This document shows positions 1 through 7,193 of a stretch of 23,553 nucleotides of DNA, one piece after another (within the stretch, counting starts at the first letter, position 1; each line of letters opens with the position of its first letter). The notes beneath the pieces are model-generated. The model made no database searches. It saw nothing but the letters and a program-made list of their open reading frames with translations, and was not told the origin of the DNA. Where the stretch lies: assembly GCA_029932445.1 (NCBI GenBank), contig JAOZQB010000017.1:1-23553 (forward strand). Reading direction: 5' to 3'. Both the position numbers and the translations under genes were made by a program. Source of the stretch: Bacteroidales bacterium (GTDB lineage Bacteria; Bacteroidota; Bacteroidia; Bacteroidales; JAADGE01).

Positions 1-310
1 TCCATTTAAAAATTACGTCTAAAATTAAAAATAATGACACTATCCAAAGAGCAATACCTCCGACTAATGCGTGACTTCCCGTAAAATCTTTCCCGATATA
101 AATAGAATAACCTGAAAAAATGTAAATAACGGCATAAATACCCATTAGAATTCTGCTGTTTGCTTTGGTTGGTTTTTTATAGCTGCGGAAAAGTTGAATT
201 AAAACTGCTATTGCAAAAACTATGGGAATAATAAAAGCCCAAATTCCTAATAAATTGTTAAACCAAACGATACCTTCGAGTATCTTTTCAACCATTTCTT
301 TGTTATACAT
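1..310 (-). CDS. Small multi-spanning membrane protein, possibly DUF6064 family (partial, runs off the left edge)
   Basis: An open frame on the minus strand starts with ATG at 308-310 and stays open to the window edge, giving about 103 N-terminal residues without a stop. It begins MYNKEMVEKILEGI, then has hydrophobic stretches around residues 18-38, 52-69 and 78-100, so at least three membrane segments are visible. The layout (short N-terminal helix with F-N-N, then regularly spaced membrane helices) reminds me of DUF6064 proteins, but this is recognition by eye only. The start is set by an unusually good Shine-Dalgarno sequence at 317-323. It lies 50 bases downstream of the second permease gene and could be the last visible member of that operon. 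No function can be stated. Confidence 0.6.
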   Translation of the reverse strand, partial: MYNKEMVEKILEGIVWFNNLLGIWAFIIPIVFAIAVLIQLFRSYKKPTKANSRILMGIYAVIYIFSGYSIYIGKDFTGSHALVGGIALWIVSLFLILDVIFKW

Positions 311-316
311 TTTTTG

Positions 317-323
317 TCCTCCT
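317..323 (-). promoter_or_regulatory. Strong Shine-Dalgarno site before the partial membrane protein gene
   Basis: On the minus strand AGGAGGA lies six bases upstream of the ATG at 308-310. Most genes in this window have no recognisable Shine-Dalgarno sequence, as is usual in Bacteroidota, so this one stands out and supports the chosen start. Confidence 0.5.
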
Positions 324-360
324 ATTCATTTAACTAATTATTTTATATTATTTAAATTTT

Positions 361-1578
361 TTAAGCACGCATCGCATTAACAGGTTTTAAGGATGAAATT
401 TTAAAAATCGGATAAGTTGCCGAGATTAAAACAATTATTCCGACAATTATCAACTGAGCAAACATATATCCGGTATCGGAAGAAAATTGAATAACCGGTT
501 CAAAACCGTTTTTTTCATACATTGCAGCCATGGTTCCCGACAGAACAATCGGATTTATCGAATAATAAAAAATAATCGGCAGACTTGCTGCAAAGCCCAA
601 AATAACACCGACAAATCCCAAGAAAATCGTTTCCGAAAAAACGGTCATTTCCAAACGAAATTTTTTCATTCCCACGGCAACTAATAAACCGAATTCTTTT
701 CGACGTTCAGCGGTCATCATAATAACGGTTCCCAAAACGCCGAAACCGACAATCATATATAATAAGCCCAACATCACATAACTGCTGACACTTTTTGTTT
801 GAATAAGTTGTTTTAATTCGGGTAAAATTTCACCCCAATCCTGAACTTCGTATTTATCAAGATTAAGAAATCCTGAAATTTCAGATTTTACCGATGCGGT
901 ATTTTTATCAGCATCTAACAATACGGCAATACCCGTTAATTTGTTTTCTGTTGAATATAATTCTTGGGCTTCTTTTAAAGAAATATAAACCAAACTGCTG
1001 TTAAGTCTCGGAGACGGAAAATGTAAAAGTCCTCTGATCGGATATTTTCCGGCAGCTGATGCTGCATGGTATCCTTGTCCGAGTAATATGATTGTATCAT
1101 TAATCCCGACTTCTAAAAACGATGCTAATTTATCGCCTATTAGTGCACCTTTATCGTTGACAGTTAAGTAGTTACCCAACGTTACTTTGTCGGAAATTTT
1201 TGTCATATTGTTTTCTTCTTCGGGAGAAATTCCGGTAACGAAACACCCTTTGGTATGTTCTCCGGATGAGGCAAGTGCAAAGGATTCTATTCTCGGAACA
1301 AATGCTTTAACATGTTTCAATGTTTTTATTTTGCTAATGTCTTCGGAAGCCGGTTCAAATGAATTATTAATGATTTTTTCTTCGGAATATCCTTTCTTAT
1401 GAATTTGAATATGACCGGAATAGGATGAAACGAGGTTGTCGGAAATTCTGCCGAAAGTTCCGATTTGCATCGAACGCATCATTAAACCGAAAAACACCGC
1501 AAAAAAAACGGATGCAGACGTAATCAGAGTTCTTCTTTTATTTCGCCAAATATTTCGCCAAGCAACTTTAAGTATCAT
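361..1578 (-). CDS. ABC transporter permease, FtsX/LolC-LolE type (second copy)
   Basis: This 405-residue inner-membrane permease has the MacB/LolCE-like layout. An N-terminal amphipathic stretch (RNIWRNKRRT) is followed by a first membrane helix at about residues 19-36, a large periplasmic domain to about residue 260, then three membrane helices near 265-290, 310-335 and 375-395. The cytoplasmic loop after helix 2 carries T-A-E-R-R-K-E-F-G, the usual FtsX coupling region. Permeases of this type use ATP hydrolysed by a separate subunit to move lipoproteins or other substrates rather than opening a channel. It starts 11 bases after the stop of a closely similar permease and both are preceded by a LolA-like periplasmic protein, so lipoprotein or lipid trafficking is the likely role. 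The required ATPase gene is not in the window. Confidence 0.85.
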   Translation of the reverse strand: MILKVAWRNIWRNKRRTLITSASVFFAVFFGLMMRSMQIGTFGRISDNLVSSYSGHIQIHKKGYSEEKIINNSFEPASEDISKIKTLKHVKAFVPRIESFALASSGEHTKGCFVTGISPEEENNMTKISDKVTLGNYLTVNDKGALIGDKLASFLEVGINDTIILLGQGYHAASAAGKYPIRGLLHFPSPRLNSSLVYISLKEAQELYSTENKLTGIAVLLDADKNTASVKSEISGFLNLDKYEVQDWGEILPELKQLIQTKSVSSYVMLGLLYMIVGFGVLGTVIMMTAERRKEFGLLVAVGMKKFRLEMTVFSETIFLGFVGVILGFAASLPIIFYYSINPIVLSGTMAAMYEKNGFEPVIQFSSDTGYMFAQLIIVGIIVLISATYPIFKISSLKPVNAMRA

Positions 1579-1589
1579 AGTTTTAAGTT

Positions 1590-2810
1590 TTAATTACGCA
1601 TAGATTTTACGGGATCAAGTTTAAAAATATGAATTAAGGGATATATAAAAGCAATCAGTACAATTACAAAAACAACAATAATTTGACTGATCATAAAATG
1701 CAAATGTGTCGAAAAAGCCATCACCGGATCAAAGCCGAATGATTCAAAAGTTTTACTTGCAGCACCCGTAATATGAAGCGGATGAGTACTGTAATAAAAG
1801 ATAATGGGCAAAGCGACAAGAAATCCGGAAATAATGCCGATAAGCCCTAATAACAGAGTTTCATAAAAAAGCATTCCGACAAGTTTTGTTTTTTCCATTC
1901 CTACGGCAACAATAACACCGAATTCTTTTTTCCGCTCGGCGGTCATCATTACAATAGTTCCGAATACCCCGAAACCGACAATCATATATAAAATAGCGAG
2001 CATAAATTCGCCGCTGATATTATCACTTTGTATGGCTTGGTTTAATTCCGGCGTTATTTTTTTCCAAGACATCACTTCAAATTTATTTAAATCAATTTTT
2101 TCTGATATTGCCTTTTCTGCAGCATTAATATCATCAGAATTTTTAAGCAATATCGAAAGAGAACTTAACATTTCGGGTGCCGAATATAATTCTTGTGCTT
2201 CCGGTAATGTGATGTAAATCATCTTATTGTTGAGTTCCGGAGAATTTAAATGAATAATACCGCGAACAGGATATTTCCCGGCTGCCGTTGCCGCATGATA
2301 TCCTTGTCCCATTAAAACAAGTGTGTCCTTAACGGAAAGTTTCAGGAAAGAAGCCAATTTTTCGGAAACCAAAACACCCTTATCATCTTCGGACAGATAG
2401 TTTCCGGCAACAATTTTATCAGCAAGTTTTGTCATTTCATTTTCTTTTTCCGGTTTTATGCCGATTACAATGCTTCCTTTTGTTTGTTCATCGAAAGAAG
2501 CCAGAGCAAAACTTTCCAATCGCGGAACGATTTTATCGACAGATTGAATTTCGGAAACTTTTTTTTCAAGTTCCGGATCTTCCGGAAAGGTATTGTTAAT
2601 AATTTTATCGTCCCAGTATCCGGTTTTATGAATTTGAATATGTCCGGTATATGAAGAAACCACATTTTTAATCATTACGGCATAGGATCCGAGTTGCAAG
2701 GAACGCATTACCACGGCAAAAAACACGGCAAAAAATACCGATGCGACAGTAATTAATGTTCGTCTTTTGTTTCGCCAAATATTTCTTCGTGCTATTTTGA
2801 AAATGTTCAT
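1590..2810 (-). CDS. ABC transporter permease, FtsX/LolC-LolE type (first copy)
   Basis: This permease is about 406 residues when started at the ATG at 2808-2810. An upstream in-frame extension of 22 residues is possible, but the chosen start aligns with the neighbouring permease (MNIFKIARRNIWRNKRR against MILKVAWRNIWRNKRR). It has one N-terminal membrane helix, a large periplasmic domain and three C-terminal helices. Long identical stretches are shared with the next gene, such as GHIQIHK, RNIWRNKRRTLIT and EAQELYS, so the two are probably products of a tandem duplication and may form a heterodimer. The gene is preceded by a 149-base intergenic stretch with a palindromic repeat. Read-through from the upstream LolA-like gene is likely because I found no TAnnTTTG box in that gap. 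Confidence 0.86.
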   Translation of the reverse strand: MNIFKIARRNIWRNKRRTLITVASVFFAVFFAVVMRSLQLGSYAVMIKNVVSSYTGHIQIHKTGYWDDKIINNTFPEDPELEKKVSEIQSVDKIVPRLESFALASFDEQTKGSIVIGIKPEKENEMTKLADKIVAGNYLSEDDKGVLVSEKLASFLKLSVKDTLVLMGQGYHAATAAGKYPVRGIIHLNSPELNNKMIYITLPEAQELYSAPEMLSSLSILLKNSDDINAAEKAISEKIDLNKFEVMSWKKITPELNQAIQSDNISGEFMLAILYMIVGFGVFGTIVMMTAERKKEFGVIVAVGMEKTKLVGMLFYETLLLGLIGIISGFLVALPIIFYYSTHPLHITGAASKTFESFGFDPVMAFSTHLHFMISQIIVVFVIVLIAFIYPLIHIFKLDPVKSMRN

Positions 2811-2881
2811 TGTGTTATTGTTTAACTTCAAATTCCCGACAAGTTGGTAAAAATCAGAAACTTCAATTATTATCAATAAAG

Positions 2882-2923
2882 ATACTGAAACAAGTTCAGT
2901 ATGACGAAATCTGCCTGTCAGGC
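2882..2923. repeat. Pair of adjacent short palindromes (dispersed-repeat-like)
   Basis: ATACTGAA (2882-2889), five bases, then its perfect complement TTCAGTAT (2895-2902). It is followed at once by GCCTG-T-CAGGC (2913-2923). The element sits in the gap between the LolA-like and permease genes. The GCCTG/CAGGC core is shared with the longer palindrome at 17970-17990. The first hairpin resembles the 'ctgaaacaagttcag' elements I associate with intergenic regions of this phylum; that link is from memory, not a search. Confidence 0.5.
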
Positions 2924-2959
2924 GGCTACATTTTAGTCTTTTTTAACCGGATAAAAATG

Positions 2960-3709
2960 TTACTTTACCCGTTTCATATTCTGCTGTGTAAAAAAGTTAT
3001 CGTTTATCGGCACATCAAAAATCATTGAATTAATATCAACAACGGTTTTATGATTCGGTTCGTCAGCCGGAATAATTTCAAGATGTGTCGGAATTTTTTT
3101 GTTTCCCATCAATTTAACGGATGAGGCAATTTCTGTTTTTACCAAGTAACCGTCTTCATCATAATATTCCGATTTCATTTGATTATATTCGTCTTTGCTG
3201 ATCCATTTTATCAATTTACCCCAAATAACAACGGCATCTTCTTTCGGGGTCAATTCAATTTTCCAGCAATCGTTTCCGTCAATTTTTTCTGAACCGGCTA
3301 TTTTGTGGGTATAATCATTGACAATTGAGGATTCTTTCAGAATATCATCATTTGTATAATCGGAACCCATCCAGCCCTGCGACATCAGAGAGGGCGGCAT
3401 TTTAATTAAACGAGAAATTTTAGGATTCCATGTCCACATTTCGTTTTGTCTTTTCAAAAAAGTTTGACCTTTTTCTTTTGCAGGATATGTAATCAGAGCA
3501 AGAGAATAATCGTTTCCTTTTCCCCAGGTTTTAAATTTCAAGGTTCTTTTCCATGTGGGACGAACAATGGTCATGGTCATTTCGGATTTTGCCGACTTTC
3601 CTCTGAATTTTTTATCGGCTTTTTTTATTATATCTGTTGCATTTTGAGAAAAACCTGAGGAAACGATAAAAAAGGCACTGAAAAAGAAGATTGATTTTAT
3701 GATTTTCAT
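2960..3709 (-). CDS. Periplasmic outer-membrane lipoprotein-sorting protein, LolA-like (TP0789 type)
   Basis: This 249-residue protein has a clear signal peptide (MKIIKSIFFF..., cleavage near residue 22 after GFSQ). The mature part looks like the LolA/LolB-like fold of the family named after Treponema TP0789. It starts with a helix (ATDIIKKADKKFRGK), then a set of beta strands with 'MTMTIVRPTWKRTLKFKTW', 'GQTFLKR', 'MWTWNPK', 'IKMPPS' and 'MGSDYTNDD'. These W-W, P-P and D-Y-T-N-D-D patterns are typical of this family. Such proteins carry or sense acyl chains in the periplasm. The gene sits 10 bases after the DUF1295-like gene and just before two FtsX permeases, the same association I recall for the Treponema locus. 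Substrate is unknown. Confidence 0.8.
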   Translation of the reverse strand: MKIIKSIFFFSAFFIVSSGFSQNATDIIKKADKKFRGKSAKSEMTMTIVRPTWKRTLKFKTWGKGNDYSLALITYPAKEKGQTFLKRQNEMWTWNPKISRLIKMPPSLMSQGWMGSDYTNDDILKESSIVNDYTHKIAGSEKIDGNDCWKIELTPKEDAVVIWGKLIKWISKDEYNQMKSEYYDEDGYLVKTEIASSVKLMGNKKIPTHLEIIPADEPNHKTVVDINSMIFDVPINDNFFTQQNMKRVK

Positions 3710-3719
3710 AATAATAAAA

Positions 3720-4409
3720 TTAATAAATAAAGGGTATAAATTTTTTTGTATGATTTTTATATTCAGAAAATTGATCTTTGTATTTTTCTTCCAAATATGT
3801 ATCTAATTTCGGAATATTAAAATATGCAAAAAAGAGATATAAGAATAAGGGAATCCAAGCGGAATAAATGTTATGCGTTAAAACAGCATAGCCGATAACC
3901 CATAATAAATCGCCGAAATAATTTATGTGCATTGAATATTTAAATAAATTTATTGTGTAAAGTTTTCCCTTGTTTTCGGGGTCTTTCTTCCAAGTGTGTC
4001 GTTGATATTCCGAAAATGTGTTAAGATATGAACCGAAAAGGAATATCGCAATTCCCGTATAATCAATAATTCCGAGCGGAGCATTTGACCCGTATCCGAA
4101 GATGGCAAAACCGATGTAATACAAAGCAAATGCAATAGGAACACTAATGGTTTCTTCAAACGGAATTCGGCGTTTTACAAACACAAACGTTGCAAAGCTG
4201 ATTCTCAGAAATACGATAATCGAAAAGCTGAAAATAATTATTCTTCTCATAAGATTCCCTTCTTGTATATTAATTCCGAACCAATTGTAAACAGTTGTGC
4301 CGCCTTTTTTGAATGCAATAAAATAAGCAAGGTATAACAAAACTATTTCAAGACCGAAAATTATCAGTTTTTGAGGGATACTTTTTGATTTTTTACCGTA
4401 TAAATCCAT
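3720..4409 (-). CDS. Membrane protein of the DUF1295 / isoprenylcysteine carboxyl methyltransferase-like superfamily
   Basis: A 229-residue integral membrane protein with about six hydrophobic segments. The C-terminal part carries the family hallmark: YSMHINYFGDLLWVIG (the usual H-P-N-Y-F-G motif, with I in place of P), and then a cytoplasmic end 'YLEEKYKDQFSEYKNHTKKFIPF', the region that completes the cofactor pocket in ICMT-fold methyltransferases and steroid 5-alpha-reductase relatives. A lipid or prenyl substrate is likely, but whether it methylates or reduces cannot be told from sequence. Its ATG shares one base with the stop codon of the TetR gene (TAATG), which implies translational coupling. 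Position between a regulator and an export system suggests it modifies a lipid or lipoprotein handled by that system. Confidence 0.75.
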   Translation of the reverse strand: MDLYGKKSKSIPQKLIIFGLEIVLLYLAYFIAFKKGGTTVYNWFGINIQEGNLMRRIIIFSFSIIVFLRISFATFVFVKRRIPFEETISVPIAFALYYIGFAIFGYGSNAPLGIIDYTGIAIFLFGSYLNTFSEYQRHTWKKDPENKGKLYTINLFKYSMHINYFGDLLWVIGYAVLTHNIYSAWIPLFLYLFFAYFNIPKLDTYLEEKYKDQFSEYKNHTKKFIPFIY

Positions 4410-4957
4410 TATTTTAAAACATTAATAATCAGTTTTTTAATTTTTTCTAAAGGGTATAATTCCGGCTCGGAAATAAAATTGACGGAAATTCCGTCTAATA
4501 CGGAACCGAAAAAAACAGACCAAATTTCCGGATTTTTTTTGCCCTGTTTTTTATAGTAATCATTAAGTGTTTTCATAAAAGGTTCCATGTATTGATACAT
4601 CGGTTCTTTAATTATTTCCTTAACACCGGATTTCATTAATAATGAAAAATACAATCGCCAAATACCGATATTTTCTTTTAAAACATCAAAGACTTTGTCA
4701 ATAAAAAAATCAAATTCATCTTCGGTTAAAATACCGTCTTTATTGGGATCAAATATATCGGATAAAGTTTTTAATCCGCCGAAAATAATTTCCTTAAGTA
4801 AATCTTCTTTACTTTCAAAATAATTGTATAATAAACCCTTCGATACATCTGCTTTTTTTGCAATTGTATGAACGGATGTTGCATGATAACCGAATTCGGC
4901 AAATTCTTCCAATGCAACCGTCATTATGAGATCTTTTTTTGTTTTTTTTATATCCAT
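4409..4957 (-). CDS. TetR-family transcriptional regulator
   Basis: This repressor is about 182 residues, starting at the ATG at 4955-4957. An in-frame ATG at 5050 exists, but it would put 31 lysine- and hydrophobic-rich residues before the DNA-binding domain and would read through the promoter and operator. The helix-turn-helix spans residues 8-55: 'MTVALEEFAEFGYHATSVHT' followed by 'IAKKADVSKGLLYNYFESKE', which is a textbook TetR recognition helix. The C-terminal two thirds should be the ligand-binding and dimer domain and has no strong similarity I can name. It is the first gene of a minus-strand operon with a lipid/lipoprotein export system, which it presumably controls together with itself through the palindrome at 4967-4980. 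Confidence 0.9.
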   Translation of the reverse strand: MDIKKTKKDLIMTVALEEFAEFGYHATSVHTIAKKADVSKGLLYNYFESKEDLLKEIIFGGLKTLSDIFDPNKDGILTEDEFDFFIDKVFDVLKENIGIWRLYFSLLMKSGVKEIIKEPMYQYMEPFMKTLNDYYKKQGKKNPEIWSVFFGSVLDGISVNFISEPELYPLEKIKKLIINVLK

Positions 4958-4966
4958 TAAAATGAC

Positions 4967-4980
4967 TGAACGGTCGTTCA
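4967..4980. promoter_or_regulatory. Probable TetR operator (palindrome TGAACG-GT-CGTTCA)
   Basis: A perfect 6-bp inverted repeat with a 2-bp centre lies ten bases before the TetR start codon. It overlaps the last two bases of the -7 box and covers the expected transcription start on the minus strand. A bound dimer there would block initiation. The sequence resembles operators of AcrR-like TetR regulators, and its position makes autorepression the simplest reading. Confidence 0.75.
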
Positions 4981-5009
4981 AAGGTATAACAAGTTTTTTT
5001 CTTTTCAAA
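4979..5009 (-). promoter_or_regulatory. Canonical Bacteroidota promoter for the TetR operon
   Basis: Read on the minus strand: TTTG (5006-5009), a 19-base spacer, then TACCTTTG (4979-4986). This exactly fits the Bacteroidota consensus TTTG-N19-21-TAnnTTTG. The expected start point falls inside the operator palindrome. The TetR start codon follows about 22 bases downstream of the -7 box. Confidence 0.75.
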
Positions 5010-5029
5010 AAAAATGCAAGAATATTTTT

Positions 5030-5037
5030 TAACTTTG
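5030..5037 (+). promoter_or_regulatory. Possible -7 box for the FHA protein gene
   Basis: TAACTTTG matches TAnnTTTG and lies 19 bases before the ATG at 5057. No TTTG box is seen at the proper distance upstream, so only half of the promoter is supported. The divergent TetR promoter ends about 20 bases away, so the operator-bound regulator could also affect this gene. Confidence 0.4.
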
Positions 5038-5056
5038 TTAAAAATATCAATAACCG

Positions 5057-6373
5057 ATGAAGTTCAAAGCATTAATTTTTGTCCTGTTTATTGCAATTCG
5101 ATTAAATGCTCAAAAAGAGCTGAAGATTGTTAAAATAGATAATTCAGAATATCCGCAGATTGAAATGCTGATAAAAAGCAGCAAAAACCTTGATACAAGC
5201 TCCCTGCAAATAGTTGAAAAAAAACAAAAATTACAATTTCTGACATCTGGTGTTCCGTATAAAGAAATAAAACATGAGCGACGCATTTTGTTTTTGATTA
5301 ATGAGACTGAAATTCAAATAATAAAAAACATATTAAAAGATGAGGTCTCTAAATTAAAGAAATCCGATAAAATAAATATCGGAATTATGTCAAAGGGAGA
5401 AAACGGAAAGATAAAAATTCATTATACTGCCCCGGAATTCAGTAGTAATCATCAATATTTCGCAGATCATATCGAACATTTTTTCTTTGATTTTAAATTA
5501 CCGAAAAGCAACACATGTAAAACTGAAAAAAGGATTCAGGATCGTTTGTTTTCGGGAAATAACGATATAAAAAATATAGGGATTATCATTTTGGGAGATA
5601 TGGCAGACAATGACTTGAATTTTTGTACGGGAATACAAAATAATGAGCTTGCTCCGATTTATGTCTTACAAACCAAACCTTTAATCAAAGAAAAAGAAGA
5701 CAAAATTATTGCTGTTTGTATGAAATCCGGCGGGATGTATACACAAAGTAAATCCGATAAGGACGGATTAAAAGTTTTAGAGCGTTACAACGAAGATATT
5801 TCTCTTGACCCGTTTAATACAAAATCGAATTTAAAAAAAATTATTTTTCAAATATCCGGAAAAAATAATGAAACAGGAATCAAGATAAATTACGGAAAAC
5901 AGTCTCAACAATTTACAATCCGGAAACCGAAGAGGAATCAATTATCACAAAAAGAACTTTTTTTAACCGTTTTTTCTTCAATTTTATTGGTATTTATTCT
6001 GTTTCTTCTTTATAAATGTCGGAAAAGCAAGAAAAAATATAAAAGGAATGAGAAAAGTGCTATTGAATTACAACCGATGAATATCACAATTCCGATAGAA
6101 ATAAACATAAAGGGAAAGGGTTTAAATAAAACATATTTTTTTGAAAAACATTTAATTCGAATCGGCAGAAATAAAGATAATGATATTGTTATTCCGGATA
6201 CAACCGTTTCAGGGAATCATGCAATTATTAATAAACAAGGTAAAGAATTTACAATTCAGGATTTAGGCAGTACAAACGGTGTTATTGTGAACAAGAAGAA
6301 AATAAAAAAACAAGTTCTTAAAACAGGAGACCAGATTAAATTAGGCGGAATTGTTATGTTTGTAAGGTTTTAA
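5057..6373 (+). CDS. Membrane-anchored FHA-domain protein with a degenerate vWA-like periplasmic region
   Basis: A 438-residue protein. Residues 1-18 form a signal peptide (ending RLNAQ). The next 280 residues are extracytoplasmic. Within them, 'RRILFLINETE', a helix, 'KINIGIMS' and later 'NIGIIILGDMADN' look like alternating strands and helices of a von Willebrand A fold, but without the D-x-S-x-S metal site. One membrane helix lies at about 301-321, followed by a basic stretch (KCRKSKKKYKR). The cytoplasmic C-terminus (364-438) is a complete FHA domain with I-G-R (369-371), S-G-N-H (386-389) and G-S-T-N-G (404-408), the phosphothreonine-binding residues. It probably reads the output of the kinase encoded at 14249. 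Signal-peptide prediction and the vWA reading are by eye. Confidence 0.85.
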   Translation: MKFKALIFVLFIAIRLNAQKELKIVKIDNSEYPQIEMLIKSSKNLDTSSLQIVEKKQKLQFLTSGVPYKEIKHERRILFLINETEIQIIKNILKDEVSKLKKSDKINIGIMSKGENGKIKIHYTAPEFSSNHQYFADHIEHFFFDFKLPKSNTCKTEKRIQDRLFSGNNDIKNIGIIILGDMADNDLNFCTGIQNNELAPIYVLQTKPLIKEKEDKIIAVCMKSGGMYTQSKSDKDGLKVLERYNEDISLDPFNTKSNLKKIIFQISGKNNETGIKINYGKQSQQFTIRKPKRNQLSQKELFLTVFSSILLVFILFLLYKCRKSKKKYKRNEKSAIELQPMNITIPIEINIKGKGLNKTYFFEKHLIRIGRNKDNDIVIPDTTVSGNHAIINKQGKEFTIQDLGSTNGVIVNKKKIKKQVLKTGDQIKLGGIVMFVRF

Positions 6374-6377
6374 TATG

Positions 6378-7184
6378 TTATCGCTTATGCATTTTTGTAT
6401 TTATTTCAAAGATAAAATCCGGAACAGATTGAGGTATTAAAATTTCACTCTTAATTTTTTTAGGAATATAAACAGCACACATTGTTCCTTTAACATGATA
6501 TAAATTTGAATGTTTTTCTTCGGGTGTTCCGTCTAAAATTCCGGCAAGAACAGGAAATCTTACTTTTTCCGGATTGTATGCATAATCGTGCCAAATAACG
6601 ATTGAGTTTTCATGAGATAAATATTTAAAAGTATTTTCCGTATCACTTTTAACATAGTCGTAGTGATGATTTCCGTCTATAAAAATTAAATCAAATTTTG
6701 TACTTAATTCTGAATAATTAAATGTTAAAGAATTTCCTTTTAAATGAGTAATATTTTCTTTTTCTTTTGAAAACAGACCGATTTGATTTATATAATCTTG
6801 CGAAAGGTGTAAAGATTTCATTTCTTCATCCGATAAGTTTAAAGTAAAACATTTTTTTGCGACAGAAGCAACATTTGCAGTTGTTTCACCGCGCCATGTT
6901 CCGAATTCGAAAAACAGACATTTATTAAAACTTGCAGCAGCATTTTTCAATAATAAAATATCCGTAATCAGTGAGCCGCCGTCAGTAAAAGAATATGGCT
7001 TTACACAATTTTCGTTATTAAGAAAAAGATCCTCGGAGTGTACAAGAGGCAGACCGTTATTTAAATTATAATTTTTAATAACATGCTCTTTCCAAATGTC
7101 GGGTGAATTCAAAACATTATTTAAAAGATACGGATTTTTAAAAATTAAACGTATTGCTTTAATTGTTTTTTGTAGTTTATTCAT
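6378..7184 (-). CDS. Class I SAM-dependent methyltransferase (Methyltransf_24-like)
   Basis: A 268-residue soluble enzyme. Motif I of the Rossmann fold is 'FFEFGTWRGETT' (residues 91-102), and motif IV is 'FDLIFIDGNHHY' (164-175), whose Asp and His are the usual metal- or substrate-side residues in catechol-O-methyltransferase-like enzymes. 'IVIWHDYAY' follows as the next strand. It is the last gene of the surface-glycan operon, nine bases after the asparagine-synthase-like gene, and probably adds a methyl group to a sugar or a sugar substituent. Its stop lies only four bases from the stop of the convergent FHA gene, so the two transcripts must overlap at their 3' ends. Confidence 0.8.
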   Translation of the reverse strand: MNKLQKTIKAIRLIFKNPYLLNNVLNSPDIWKEHVIKNYNLNNGLPLVHSEDLFLNNENCVKPYSFTDGGSLITDILLLKNAAASFNKCLFFEFGTWRGETTANVASVAKKCFTLNLSDEEMKSLHLSQDYINQIGLFSKEKENITHLKGNSLTFNYSELSTKFDLIFIDGNHHYDYVKSDTENTFKYLSHENSIVIWHDYAYNPEKVRFPVLAGILDGTPEEKHSNLYHVKGTMCAVYIPKKIKSEILIPQSVPDFIFEINTKMHKR

Positions 7185-7193
7185 GGTTTATAT

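Noticed and set aside
4958..5050. N-terminal extension of the TetR protein from an ATG at 5050
   Set aside because: It would translate the promoter and operator, and adds a Lys/Phe-rich stretch absent from the family.
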